Assembly: GCA_027627225.1 (NCBI GenBank)
Contig: JAPFQT010000381.1
Location: forward strand, 62,001 to 126,000
Source: Congeria kusceri
Taxonomy: Eukaryota > Mollusca > Bivalvia > Myida > Dreissenidae
Direction: 5' to 3'
DNA: 64,000 bases
Shown here: positions 51,591 through 63,535 of the stretch, piece by piece
Layout of the letters: every line of letters starts with the position of its first letter
Numbering within the stretch: the first letter of the stretch is position 1
Program-made: the position numbers and the translations under genes
Notes under the pieces: model-generated
What the model was told of the DNA's origin: nothing
Database searches by the model: none
Seen by the model: only the letters and a program-made list of their open reading frames with translations

Positions 51591-52211
51591 ATAACAACTC
51601 TAGTCGATAATAATAAGATGAGGTCAGCTACCATCAACATTTCTGTTAAGACTATAAACATGATGTTAAAAAATTGTGGCCATTGTTGTTTTAACTGCCA
51701 AATGTACCAAAAAAAAACCATATTACTTAATTTAAAAAGGTTAATAATTCTGTAATTATTTAGAACAAATTATGGAACTTGTTACAGTCGTGCATTTACA
51801 AGGTCTGGAGGATAGAGGCTTGTGCCTTGCACTATTTCAGAGTAGCATTCCTTTCATGAAAACTTGTAACAAAGTTATAAGGGCAATACATATGTATATG
51901 TAATTATGTAAGTCAGCATTCTTGGCATTTATCTTATGACTAACAAAATGCATAAACGTTTAAGGGTTATATCTTGAAGAATGTCGGATAAATATTCATT
52001 TAAATATATAACTTAAGCGGAATCCAATGCCTGGACAAGGGCAATCACTTCCCTTAATCTTCAAACAGAGGAAGTAAAAACTCATATGCATCAAACATAT
52101 TAAAACTGAAATAAGGTCAAATTAAAGTGAAGACAGATGATCAACACATTACGGAATTGAAATACCAAATAACACACTATAGGTAGAACTGGTAACTATC
52201 AATTTTCGAGA
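51591..52211. other. AT-rich spacer, nothing recognised
   Basis: Between the dispersed repeat and the end of the C2H2 gene; it presumably includes that gene's 3'UTR on the minus strand, but no clear poly(A) signal was found. Confidence 0.4.
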
Positions 52212-54056
52212 TCAGCCTTCAGTATGACTCTTCTTAAAGTGTCTGTTTTTTGCCCACCTTGATTTCAATTGCATACCACACTGAATGCAACCATGCGTTT
52301 TGTTTTTGTGATGCACAGCCACATGTTCTTGCAAATATCTCTTTGTTTTGAAGGTTTTTGTACAAGACAAACAATTAATGAATTTGTCACTTTTCCCACA
52401 AATTTCCATATGTGCTTTTACATTTCTAAAGAATTTTGAACACAAGTTACACTGGTTTCTTACATCTGTATGATAATGTTCATGCCTTTTCAAATCCAAT
52501 TTCTTTCCAAATGCTTTTAAGCACACCAGGCATTGATATTTCTTGTTATGAACAGCTGCAGTGTGATCCACCAAACGCTTGCCACTCTTTCCACATAAAG
52601 CACATATTCTCTCTTTTTTCTTCTTAGCTGATGGGCTTTCCTCGCTTCTTATGTGTGTTGATTCGTGTCTTTTTAAATTGTCTTTTCTCTTAAATTCTTT
52701 CCCACAAATGGCACACTGATACCTAATACCCGTTTCATGGTTTTTGAGGTGTCTTCTGAGATTCACTTTTGATGGTAAATTCAACCCGCATATTCCACAT
52801 GTGTTTTTGTCTAATACCACTGTTTCTGAAGAATATAGAGAAGATCTCTTTCAGGATTGATAACATGTACATGTACGTTTTGGTTAAGAACATGTATTGC
52901 TGTTATTTTTAGAAAAGCCAAGATTCAAAGTTTTGTACAGGAATGTGAACCCAGAAAAAAATATTGAGATATGCATATTGTTTACATCTATTACTATATT
53001 GAGATATTTATTCCTATCGAGCATTATGGATGACCCTAGTGGATGAATTGTAGAAAAAGTCTTATCAAAACTCAAGTTTTGACTTAGAACATAATAAGCC
53101 TATCAGTGATGTTTTCGCAAGAGATAGTTCCACATTGACGAATATCAATTACCATAAATATTTTTTTCGTGAGCTTATGTCTACTGTCTACAAACAGTAT
53201 AATGTAAGCTTACCAAAATTAGCCACATTGTTGTCAACCACTTCAGAATCTATCATTGCGTGGATCTCGCCTCGCTCTAAAGATGCGAGTACTAGTAAAG
53301 AAAAGAAATCATGTTTCACAAATATTGCAAACGTAAAACAACTCCACAGAACCACAAACTGTTAGAAACAATGTTATGCTTAACAAACATAGTTATACAA
53401 CAACTGCTGTACTTCTCTTAATCATATTTGTCAAAACAGATGTAATAATTATTTCAAATATAAGAAAAAAATAGAGAAGAAATCAAGCCATATTAATTTA
53501 CCTTGCATCCCTTGTGGTTCAGTTTCAGTAGTGAAATCCAAGTCTGGAATGTGAAGAATTGCCTGACGAGTTTCACTATCTTGCGACACGTTTTCTGTAT
53601 TGAAGTCCAAGTGATGAACAGGTGCAAGTGGATCAGATTCTGTAGTTCAATATATCAATATGTTACAAATAAAGTAACTCAATGTGATGGTACACATCAG
53701 AGTGCTTCAAATGATATCAGCTGTCAAAAAAATAATTATCTTCAAGGTTTTATCTTTATAGTCTTAGAAGGGGCCTGGGACCTTTATGTTTGCATGAAAA
53801 CCTCATTTAGGTGATGTTTTATCTCCATAATATTGTAAGGGGAAAATCACCCTGATGCAAACATTGAAATGAGGGAAAGTTACATGATTTGAAAGAAATG
53901 TTGCTGGTGGAAGACACTTATAAATGGTGACTGTTGTGTAAGTTAAAAAAACCTGGATCTTTTATACAGAATTCAAAGCCAATCTGAATAAATGAAACAA
54001 AAACCTCTGCTTTGAAGTAATTCCTCATTTCCTTGGGGGTCTGTATTTTCTTCCAT
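52212..54056 (-). CDS. C2H2 zinc-finger protein, four coding exons, transposon-borne
   Basis: Exons on the minus strand: 54103-54005 (with ATG at 54056), 53639-53502, 53276-53214 and 52825-52212. All have AG/GT borders and the same phase, and lengths 99, 138 and 63 are multiples of three, so the frame runs open for 288 codons. The first three exons encode an acidic, Glu/Asp/Gln-rich region (MEENTDPQGNEELL, DFTTETEPQG). The last encodes seven finger-like motifs: classical CxxC-x12-HxxxH in fingers 1, 2, 4, 6 and 7, and short variants in 3 (HxxxxH) and 5 (HxxxC). A Lys/Arg run (AKKKKER) precedes finger 3. It probably binds DNA; as an element gene it could bind the inverted repeats or regulate transcription, but that is inference. 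It converges on the broken transposase gene and shows no lesion itself. Confidence 0.7.
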
Positions 54057-54116
54057 ATACAATAGAGGGAATTCAGGGAGTTCTTGTTCACATGTCTGCA
54101 CAGCTGAAAAGGTAAC

Positions 54117-54350
54117 TTAATAAATATGCAAGTAAGCACAATATAGTAGTTTCGTTTGGATTGTTTGCAGCAATGTTCCTATTGGCTGGGTAAGATGACT
54201 CGAGTGTGGTGGCAGAACAAAAAGGATCACATTATTCGCTTTTGCCCATTCAGCTAATGGTAAGGAAATGTGAGATCGATGACCATCATACAGTATGAGG
54301 GTGGGGTATTCGCTGTCTGTATGCAACCTGTTGATTCTCAGAATCCTCAA
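54117..54350 (-). pseudogene. Fragment of a pogo/Tigger-like DDE transposase
   Basis: Contains YDGHRSHISLPLAEWAKAN, then ILFVLPPHSSHLTQP, the well-known second-Asp region of pogo-type (DDE_1) transposases. Only ~50 residues are similar; it ends at TQPIG where relatives continue PLDVGxFGP. It lies in the intron upstream of the first coding exon of the C2H2 gene, same strand, ending 14 bases before the acceptor. It is a captured fragment, not part of a complete element here. Confidence 0.75.
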
Positions 54351-54359
54351 CTTCTGTGT

Positions 54360-54843
54360 TGTGTGACATGCTACGTGTACATATTAAATGATATTAGCAT
54401 TTACTATATATGTAGGAATCCTACATGATATATCGCATAAAACTCAACATTGGCGTTGGTTCAGTGTTGATTGATTGATTGAATAATTGATATATTATTT
54501 TCATAAAACTGTACAGAAGTGTTCCTCATAGCACTAGTTAGGTCATACTATACATAGGTCTTGGCACAACTTGAGATTAGGCTTTGCTATTTCATTTAAT
54601 TCAACTATGTATATAAATGAACACAGTGGATTTGCCAAAAATAGGTTTAACTTCTAGCAAATCATAACTTAATCATACACACGTAACACAGTACAGTAAT
54701 TGTATAATGTTTCTACTGTGCTCTTCGTTTTATAAAAGAACTGAAGAATTAGTCTTAGGGTGTTCATCAATCAAGATCAGCCAAAACGTCGACTTACACA
54801 ACATTAAGCCTTATTTAACAAACACAAGTGTGTCAGTACTTAC
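54360..54843. other. Intron/spacer, nothing recognised
   Basis: AT-rich with a short TTGATTGATTGA run near 54467; no coding signal on either strand. Confidence 0.4.
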
Positions 54844-54893
54844 GGAATTTTTTGTTGTTTTGTTTTCGTCCATGTCGTAATGCTGCTCTGCAG
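54844..54893 (-). other. Candidate 5'UTR exon of the C2H2 gene
   Basis: The minus strand has acceptor TTTCTAG before 54893 and donor GTAAGTACT after 54844. It contains an ATG (MDENKTTKNS), but joined to the next exon that frame hits a stop in the third exon, so the coding start is placed at 54056. Use of another acceptor could change this. Confidence 0.4.
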
Positions 54894-55309
54894 CTAGAAA
54901 TAAATTGAGAAAATATGGAGTTGATACATGAAAGGGATGTAACTGTTAGAAAAACTGCGTCGGGTCAGATACAACTACTAACTTATAGTACAGTACTTAG
55001 ATCTATAAATAATCTCCGCAGTTATCTCTCCATGTACTGCACACAATTAATTATTAAGTAGGTCGACGTTCAACTTTATACTGCCAGGGATGTATATGTT
55101 AGAAATGTCAGAAAACTCCGGATTGTAGAAATACTAAAATTAGTAAAATAAGAAGACTTGTGAAAATCAGTACTGTACAGTAGATCTATATAATTTATGT
55201 ACTAGTATGCTTTAAAATTTCGGCCGTTATGTCAAATTCGGATACCCTGGTATCTAAACTAATTCTCGGTCAATATGAGTGACATTTACAGAAATAATAT
55301 CATCATGAA
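54894..55309. other. Spacer, nothing recognised
   Basis: Upstream of the candidate first exon of the C2H2 gene; its promoter should lie here, but I see no convincing TATA motif. Confidence 0.35.
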
Positions 55310-55625
55310 ACAAGACATGTGTCCATAGGGCACAGATGACCCCTAATTTCACTTTTGTCTCAAAACTCCACTTATGTCAAAAACAAGCCGTTTTATGGTC
55401 AAATTTGACCTTTGACCTCCAAGTGTGACCTTGACCTTTGAGGTAGGGAGACGGGTGTTACACGCGACACGTCGTCTTATGAAGGTTGACATTTGTGCCA
55501 AGTTATTTCAAAATCCATCAATAAATGGCAAAGTTATAGCAAAGACAAGAATGCTTCGCACAGACGGACAGACGTACAGACGGACAGTGCTACTGCTATA
55601 TGCCGCCTTCTTCGAAGGGGGGCAT
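55310..55625 (+). repeat. Dispersed short repeat of bivalve type
   Basis: Includes ATAGGGCACAGATGACCCC, TTTGACCTTTGACCTCCAAG, GTGACCTTGACCTTTGAGG, the ACAGACGGACAGAC series and a tail TATATGCCGCCTTC, GGGGGGCATAAA. This is a widespread short interspersed repeat in bivalve genomes as I recall them; the ORF through it is accidental. Confidence 0.6.
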
Positions 55626-56434
55626 AAATATAATAATTCAGAAAGTTTCGTCTTAAAATTTGACCTATTGATAAACTTATCCCAATTTAAGATTTCAGAA
55701 AATTCATTGTACACAAACCTGACACGGGGAAATGACGTCATAATGTGAAATTTTGAACAAATATGTTTAAGGTATACTGCAGTAATGATATACTAAAAAT
55801 ACCTTACTGGCAATAACAGAAACTTACAAAAAAAAATTATTCAGTATCAAATCACATATTTTTTATACGTTATTCTTGCATTTTCTTCGATTTTTTAAAT
55901 TATTTTTAATGAAATACTGATTGATATAGGTACTATATATGTGCAGAAATGTTGGCAGAGTTTGTTAGCAAACAGGAAGTGCCTGAAAAAGTCAAATATG
56001 CTAATTGTATTAGTCAATTCATTTATAAAATAAACATGACATGATAGACCTAGAAAATCAGGTCAATTTGAGAAGTTGATTAATACACAACACATTTGAA
56101 GTAGTAAAACTGCGAATTTTCGAGATTTTGATGGATAGCTTTTGAGGGTTATTTTATACAAATGCTGATTTTGAAATGTTATAAAAATTGTATCAACCGA
56201 ACCCAGCATGATTTGGATTCAATTTTATAATAAAGTATTTTTTTTAACTTCGCTACACGTTTTAGAAAACATCAAAGATAGCCGAAATTGTAAAGCATGC
56301 CAGTATACAGAATCATTGACCTGTCAGTATATGTCTACTACAAAGTGTACTGTAAAACGTGTTTATCCCAGTGTTAAATCATTTACAACAAAATATCGCA
56401 AAAGTTGGTACAAGAAAGGAAAGCGGTGAATATG
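55626..56434. other. AT-rich spacer before the right inverted repeat, nothing recognised
   Basis: Short open frames (56208-56429) are low-complexity and match nothing I know. Confidence 0.4.
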
Positions 56435-56957
56435 GGATATCCAGTAAAATAAGGGGTGAAAAGAGCCTAAAATCGCGTTTTTATAGAAATCCTCCACGGT
56501 GCACACGTCACCCCTGCTCTTACTCCGTACACGTCACCTTTAATCGACAGTGAAAATGCCAGATTTCAATCCCAAAACAATCTTTTAGAATGATATTATT
56601 AGTTTCTGTGCAATCTTACACCGAAATAGAGTATTTCAAGCACAAGCTTTGTACTAGAAACCATAGGAATACTGAAAAATCGTGAATGCAAACGCCTGGA
56701 TGCTCATTTTGACGATATTGAAGTCGGTTGTCACGAATGATCTAGAAAACTACCACAGAATGTATAACATAGACCATGGCGGATGACAGATAATTCATGT
56801 GAGATCAGCATGCGCCATTAAACGATCCGCCTTAAAATAAAAAAGTTTTTGAATATTCACTTACCATACCCAACGATTTCGGTCCAAAAATGCCTCAAAT
56901 TAAATGACGAGGATGCGTAGAAGTACTCACGGTGATGGGTGACGGTTGTACAGGGTG
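56435..56957 (-). repeat. Right terminal inverted repeat
   Basis: Inverted copy of 42909-43436, from GATATCCAG inward border to GTACAGGGTG at the tip. Confidence 0.92.
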
Positions 56958-56962
56958 AATTA
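56958..56962. repeat. Target-site duplication, right (AATTA)
   Basis: Follows the terminal GGGTG of the element directly and continues into array sequence ACAGTC. Confidence 0.9.
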
Positions 56963-57187
56963 ACAGTCTTTTGTCACACCTGAACCTGTGGGTGAGGTGT
57001 GAATTCCTTCTTGGCCAGTCTCCAGCAACCTTCAGTCTGTATTCAGTACTCAGTGCTGTGTAATCTGTGGAAATAAAAAGGTTTTCTGTGCATGTTTACT
57101 CATTATTGTGATTACTAGTGTAAGTCAGATATAATTAGTGTTCATATACAATAGTTTACTTTTTTTAATGTGATAAGTCTAGTCGCC

Positions 57188-58918
57188 ATGCCGGCTTCAA
57201 AGCATGGAGCTCACTTGCGAAAAAGTGGGTTCAAAAAGGGGCTTGGGAGTCCCAACAAGGGTAAAACTCTTTCTTTTTCTACTATTTATTAATAAGAAGT
57301 ATGTAAGATTAGAAAAGAAGTCATTCGATAGTACAATACATGACAACAACAATGTACTAACCTTCAAAGATACCGAGGGTATGGACACGACTGTGTCAAC
57401 GTTACGGCCCCGTCCCAATGCCACTAATGTAGGTGATGAGTATACTACATCCTGACTTGTATACCAATAAGTTGATGGCTCAGTCTGAGGTCCAGGATCT
57501 TTTCAACATTGCATTTAAAGAACATACTCAAATTCAACCAAACTGTGATGGCGATTTAAATTTTGATGCCGCTAACTCCATTAGGTTGGCGTGAGCGGCT
57601 AAAATGTACAAAGTGTTCATACATTAGGAAGTATCGCAATCTTTACGAGGAGGTTGATTGTAAAATTGTTCGTGGTAGGCGTGCCGCAAAAGAAAACATA
57701 GGCCTTCAGGCTTGATCTGTGCACAACACCAATCAGCAATACCGGTGTGCGCAGAATTCTTAACAACGCTAATATAATAGCCCCCACCCAAGATTAAGTA
57801 ATAAAGATAATGAAAAGGTAGAAAGTTTCAATGTTAAGGACATGCATGAGCAAAGAGTGTCCCTTGTGAAGGAAAATGCCCTAATAGGTAAAAAAAAAAA
57901 GCCAAAACTGTAAATGTAGAGGGCGACTCGTTCTACAATAATCCCATGTTTAATTCCGACTCGACCCGACTCGGTCTATCGCAACAACCACGTTTTGTGA
58001 AAATAAAAGTAAAGACAAGAAAATAGTAGGGGTACATATCGCCAATAAACTTTGCATGATTGTAGCTCGCTTGCGAAATAAGGGGAACAATGTTGTTTGC
58101 CTAAACCATAGGGGTCATTGCTCTGCAAATGTATCCGATTCAGATCCGATAGGTAACGAAGGTAAATGGTCGGAAATAGTGTCCCGCAGCATATCAAATC
58201 ATGTTAAAATAGCTGGTTATACTGGTGAATGAGACTCTAGGAGTCATGCAGTTGTGAGCAAAGGGAATAAACATAAAGTCGAACGCTTTAAAAGACATAA
58301 GGCACGTAGGAAATTCATTGAAACGTGCTGTTCACAAAGCCAACTTTAGTTCAAATACGTTCAAAGGATCTTCAAACACAAACATTAAGAATCGCTTTGC
58401 TCTTTCAATAAAGCAACGGTGTGTGGCTAAATACTTCATGCCAATGAATGCTAAACTAAGAATGACAGAGGGTGATTAGGCATACTTTTAAATTGCGATC
58501 TCCCTCAGGCTTGGATCAAACCAAATTTTTGACCACTACGCAAAACTGCGAGGCCGTGAATCGATCTTACCAGACAGTTAACCCAAAAATGATAACTAAC
58601 CCTAGGAACTTTGCCGGAAGGATTCACGGCCAGGTTCATAAAATAAACAATGGGTACGCAGTGTCTGTGTTGATTAAAACCAAGTCTCTAGGTGCCACCC
58701 TTACAAAAGGTTCCACGGTCATACGTCAAATACGGAATACCGATCAAAGAAGCCAAAGGTCGAATAAAGAGGTAATTGAAAAACGCAAAACTACTAGGTA
58801 CGCGACACGCCAGAGACGGTATAAATTACATGAAAATTTGCATTATAGTAAGGGTCTCATTGACATGGTACTAGTCGTGAGAAAATCTAGACATTTAAGA
58901 GACCACAGTTATGTATAA
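57188..58918 (+). pseudogene. Mutator-like transposase relic, unit 13
   Basis: This lies to the right of the transposon insertion. An 11-base deletion removes WGLG (near 57588) and shifts frame, and an AGA to TGA-type change ends the first block early (57455). The C-terminal block 58472-58918 is open with local changes (LRSPSGLDQ). It shares the GAGGGT variant of GATGGT with units 9, 11 and 12. Confidence 0.75.
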
Positions 58919-59144
58919 ATAGAGAAAACTAGGTTAGCGTTCAATAAAGATAAGTTTATTTAGCGAGGCTTAGAAAACCTGGACCGACCACGAGCCTTGT
59001 ACTTGTGTATATATGTATAGTTTTGCCTTCATTTGCTGCGTTTCATGCATTGTTTTCAGCTGAATGCCTGATTTTAGTACAATTACAAACTAAAATGTGA
59101 ACTGAATAGAATCTGTTAACTTTGCAAATTAGGAAAATTGGTAT

Positions 59145-59818
59145 GATTTTTGAATACTTTGAGTAGGCAGTTCGGATGGTCATCATGGCCAATGCGCACA
59201 CAAACTATACGGGCATTATTAACAGTTACAGGTTCTTAAACTAAATCATAAGGATTGCAACACAAAGTATTATGACATGAATGAATAATTGTTGAGGCAC
59301 TTGCAAATTAATGTTAAAATTGTTCAGGCTCTTGCAAATTAATGTCAAATGAAACTGAAAAACAACACGGTGAACATAATGGGTCTTGGATGGTGACTCT
59401 GGATGACATTTTGCGTTGACTTTCCCATATCTACCGCCCTCATGTCCACTAGAGCAACATCCCATAAAATACAGGCTTTAATGGGGTCAAGATGGCATCT
59501 GGCGGTAATTCTCTCCATTACAGTGCGTTTGTAAGCATCCATTCAAAAAACATTTCCATTCGACAAATCTTACCGGATGTTTTTAAAGGTTACACATGCG
59601 CAAGTAAATTCCTTCATTGTTACATATAAAATATACAATGTTTGATCTCAATTTTCACCATGACCAAGCTACTTTTTAATATATCACCGTACATCGTTGG
59701 AAAGATAAGGCCATAAACTTTTGAAAAAACAGCATGTAAAAAAATTCTATGTGTTGTAAACTCAAAATATTTACCTTAGAATAAACACACCGGTTTTGAC
59801 GGGCATGGAGGCTGCCAT
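59145..59818 (-). pseudogene. His-Me finger nuclease relic, unit 13
   Basis: A 31-bp imperfect tandem duplication (59288-59349) interrupts the region before CHN, one base is lost in GCAACATCCC (59456), and a deletion near 59191 removes part of the CxGH segment. It is the most degraded copy of the domain. Confidence 0.6.
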
Positions 59819-60034
59819 TTTGTGCATGAATATATGGGCCAAAAGTTATGAAGCTCCCCAGCACAAAGCACACCACTAAACACAAAGTAGTGCCAGAAAA
59901 CCTTTTGTCTTATTTCTTACATGTCAAAACATATCATTTAAACTGTATTTTTAAATCATACACTGATCCATATGTGTTTATTATCTAACTGACTGCATGT
60001 AACCCTGAGGATGTGACTTCCGTTTTGGTGTAAT

Positions 60035-60440
60035 TTACCTTCTTATTCCAGTCTGACTGATAACCGAAAAGAACGTACCGTTTGGGTCAAACGTAAATAG
60101 GTATACCTACAGGTCCAAAAATATGCCTACTGGCACAATTTTGTGCTTACAGCCCAAAATGTATGCCTAAAGGCCTATTACAAAAATGTACCTACAGGTA
60201 CAATTTATATCTGTAGTGTAATTTAGGCCTGTCAGCATACATTTAGGCCTGTAGGCTCCATATTTTTCGGTGTGTAGAATAACTAAAATACCCGTAATTA
60301 CCGAAATCCCCAGAAATACCTTTGGAATTTAGTTAAATGTAATATTAAATGCATTTGAAAGCAATAAAGGTCACTTAAAGGTAACATTTATGTATAAACG
60401 TCATTTATATATGGTTAGAAGGAGAGAGAAATCCAGGCGT
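60035..60440. other. Junction sequence with an imperfect inverted repeat
   Basis: From about 60104 to 60270 the words CCTACAGG, AAAATATG, AAATGTATGCC and AGGCCTA recur in both orientations, giving a fold-back structure of roughly 165 bases (left arm ACCTACAGGTCCAAAAATAT, right arm ATTTAGGCCTGTAGGCTCC). The rest is unremarkable AT-rich DNA. Confidence 0.5.
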
Positions 60441-63221
60441 TTACGAAGATGTTATGCAAATTCTTAGTGTCAGTTTAGAACACAAATGTTTGATGATAAG
60501 AAGTTGAAAATGGGATTCGATGCTGATTACGAAGAAGGTGAAACTCTTACAGAGAAAATGCATGCTCTTAAATGTCAAATAGATTGCATTTACAACATCG
60601 TTTAAATGACCTTGAAGATAGTGTGCCAAACATAGAAGAAATACCTTTAGCGTACAAAACAGAGTTGCGTACATTCCTCCTGAACACAATTAAAGGCATT
60701 TATAGTGACCTAATTGCCATCCGTGAAATACGCAGAAAAAATGAATACTGCAAATCAAAGCTGATAGAAAGGGGTGGTGAACATGATTTGACAAAAGGAA
60801 AATATGTGAGTGCAATTATCGGATGTTGGCACGACATTGATGACTACCTGAAAAAGCAAGTGATTTGAGAGAAAACATTTGCGTTACAGTTGCGTCACTG
60901 AACGGAAGGGACTATGTTGCTGAAAAAACTCTAAACATACAGGAAACCCCATTTTTTGTCGACATCGACTTCTTAGAGTTTTGCGAGGAGGGCTGACTAC
61001 CGATTCAAACTGAAGATAATGAAGTATTCATCATCGTTTCGCCGGATGGCTGTCTGCGAGAAGACTCTGATATTTCAACTACAAAAGTCGGAGTACAAAT
61101 AAAATGCCCTTACTATAAAATTCTTAATCAGTTTCCAGTGTCTTTCACAAATGAAGTGCTAAACGTCAACAGTCTATTGCTCGTGAGCAGGACGGAATAA
61201 GAAACAGACGTTTTCAGAGTACACAGAGATAAACAACTATTCCGAGATGCCATGAAAATAGCGCTTGCAATGTACGGGAACGAGAAAGACAATAAGCCAA
61301 CATTTGATTCGTTGGTGCACTCTGATAGTAATACGCTTTACTCGCCGCCAGTGAAAACAATTAAACAAGTTAAGACGATTCTGCATAAAGCCTAGATGCT
61401 ACATAAGCATATTATCAATTAAACAGAGAGAAGTATTTTTAGTCAGTGATCTGGACAGAAGTTGGAATAAGGAAAAGGCGAAATGGCAGCCCGAAGCATG
61501 GTTTCCAAAGGGGTATAGTTTGACGACGGGAACAATGCGTGCGATTACATGACATAAACGGTGTTTTCATTTTCATTGGTCATCATTTGATGGACAATGG
61601 CATCGAATTGTCGTACGATGCAAACAAGGTGAACCGTTAACAAAACTGCAGATGCAAAAAGATGTCTGGATAAATGTAATTGAGATGTCAAATGTGACAT
61701 TATATCGGAACTTAAACGAATCATCAGAAAACCTTCATGGGGTTTTTAAACGATACTAGAAACTGAAATAGCTGAAAATAATAATGTACACACGTATAAT
61801 TGAAGCAGAGTACGAAGTAAAGTGTCCATTATTTCGGGTTATCTCTAAGCCTGAAATTGCAAACAAAGAATACGATGAAGGGAAGTTGGAACAGACTTCA
61901 ACACTCCGGTAACGCGAACACAACGGTGTTGGAAATGACTTTAGTCGAAGAACCTGAAGAAATCGAGGCTTACCTAGCTAATGTTAACGCGGATGAATGG
62001 ACTGAGGAATTAATTGAAGTCCTGAGTGAAGAGCAGAAAGACATGGACCAAACGATTGAAGCTGTTGATCTTCAACAGTAAACAGCTACAAACGCCAATG
62101 CGTCATCTCAGTTCATCTTCGAAAATGAACACAGTGATAAGGGACAAATCAAATTTAGTGAACACGATATGTCGTGCATATCAGCTTTGTTAAGAACAAC
62201 AAAACATTGTAACAAGCGTCGCAAATGGGACGGCATAACTGCTGTTGAACTTAGAAATTTCTTTTAAACACATATTAGTTTAAAATCGTTCTTAGATGTT
62301 GAACTTAGAGCAATTGGCAATTGTACGATACCTAACGAAGAGCAAAGGCCTTCATATAAATGAATCAAGCACAAGCAATCGAAGATATATCAAATATGCA
62401 AGTATATGAAGATAGAATGTCCACCACTTAAAACAAACCGAAAAGTTATCAGGCGATGTGTAAAGTCTCTGTCGGAGTTGGCATTAAATGTCATTGCGAA
62501 GAAACTTACCAAGCATGAACTCAGTGTATGTTATGCAGATTATATTTGGCCAGATTGCTATTAGAAATGGTACGCAAGCGTTAAGGACACCACAGTCAAT
62601 GGGCAGAATTATTCGTGGTTTTACAAACCAGAGTTCAATCATGTTCGCAACCAGTTTGAAGTTCGCTGTGTTGACTCCTCAAATCTGCTTACTACATCGA
62701 GAAAGAAGAGTTTCAAGGGTGGTCTGCATGGCTTTTCAAACGAACCTTGGTTAAGAGAGGCTGAAACTCGAATAACGTTGCTAACAAAGATAACGGTAGA
62801 TGGACTTATTGATCCGATGTCAGTTCCAATGGCTACAACCCACTTTTTTCGAACAAGTACAACAAGGAGTAAAAAACCGACTGTTAAGTTGTGTTGAATT
62901 CGATCGGCTACAATGTTGATTAAAGGTTGGCCAATACAGCTATTGGAGGCCTTGCCGGCTAATATTGATGCCAAAGCACTGCTATATGGACTTTGTAATG
63001 GAGGCACATACTTTCATACGTTCATAGGTTCGGAATGAACGTACGTTCATTCAGTAGCATGCTGGGTGAAACGTATTTCTCAGAATTAGTTTAAAATGAC
63101 AAACGAGGCAGAGGTACAGTTTCTTGTCAGGAGATGGCCAATGTGTTGGAGACACCATAGAAAAAGTACAAGTACGGCTTGATCTAGACAGGTAAGCATA
63201 TGCTTAGCAGTACAATTTTAC

Positions 63222-63353
63222 CTAGATGCACTACTACTATTAGTACTGTTGCTACTACTGATGCTAACAACTTATACTTATACTACTTCTACAATTACTA
63301 TTACTACTTCTACTACAACAACTCACTACTGCTACTACTACTACTACTTACTA
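63222..63353 (+). repeat. Imperfect (ACT/CTA)n microsatellite
   Basis: About 130 bases dominated by CTA/ACT triplets, inside the intron of the second YqaJ-transposase copy. It creates a spurious Tyr/Leu-rich open frame. Confidence 0.9.
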
Positions 63354-63535
63354 GATCCAAAGTATGGCTTTTAATAATGCATGTTTGTATCTCCGAATGA
63401 AAAGCCCTATATCCTGATAAAAGCCACATACATGTATATACTACTACTAGATCCAAAATATGGCTTTTAATAATGCATGTTTGTATCTCCGTATGGAAAG
63501 CCCCTATATCCTGATAAAAGCGACATATATATATT
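63351..63535 (+). repeat. 96-bp tandem duplication
   Basis: CTAGATCCAAA at 63351 recurs at 63447; the following TATGGCTTTTAATAATGC, GTTTGTATCTCCG and CTATATCCTGATAAAAGC words repeat with few differences. The preceding CTA triplets are partly included. Confidence 0.85.

Larger units (their letters stand above)
42909..56957. mobile_element. 14,049-bp DNA transposon with YqaJ-containing transposase and C2H2 gene
   Basis: Bounded by inverted repeats of about 525 bp whose tips read CACCCTGTACAACC, and flanked by a 5-bp duplication AATTA. The other array units contain GTACTAATTAACAG uninterrupted, so the empty site is known. It holds two convergent genes: the YqaJ-containing gene on + and a C2H2 gene on -. 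CAC tips with a 5-bp duplication recall Transib, but the tips do not match CACWATG and no Transib/RAG1 protein is seen. YqaJ nucleases are known from ISL2EU elements, which as I recall make 2-bp duplications. I cannot place it in a named superfamily. The inverted repeats differ by about a dozen bases, so the insertion is not very recent. Confidence 0.9.
56958..60034. repeat. Remainder of array unit 13 and right end of the array
   Basis: The sequence continues the unit interrupted at 42908, repeating AATTA (the target duplication) first. Homology to the other units stops in the motif GGTGTAAT at 60034; the other units continue with GTGACC, here TTACCT follows. The last unit is therefore truncated, missing about 0.4 kb of a full period. 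Confidence 0.95.

Noticed and set aside
55425..55748. 107-codon frame on +
   Set aside because: Runs through a dispersed bivalve repeat (GACGGACAG series) and has no family resemblance.
42909..56957. Transib or ProtoRAG-type element, suggested by CAC tips and a 5-bp duplication
   Set aside because: The tips read CACCCTG and not CACWATG, the duplicated site is fully AT, and no RAG1/Transib core or RAG2-like protein is visible.
42909..56957. Retroelement or integrated virus
   Set aside because: No reverse transcriptase, integrase, capsid or DNA polymerase motif; ends are inverted, not direct, repeats.
63200..63400. Tyr/Leu/Ser-rich frame of 66 codons
   Set aside because: Translation of a CTA microsatellite.
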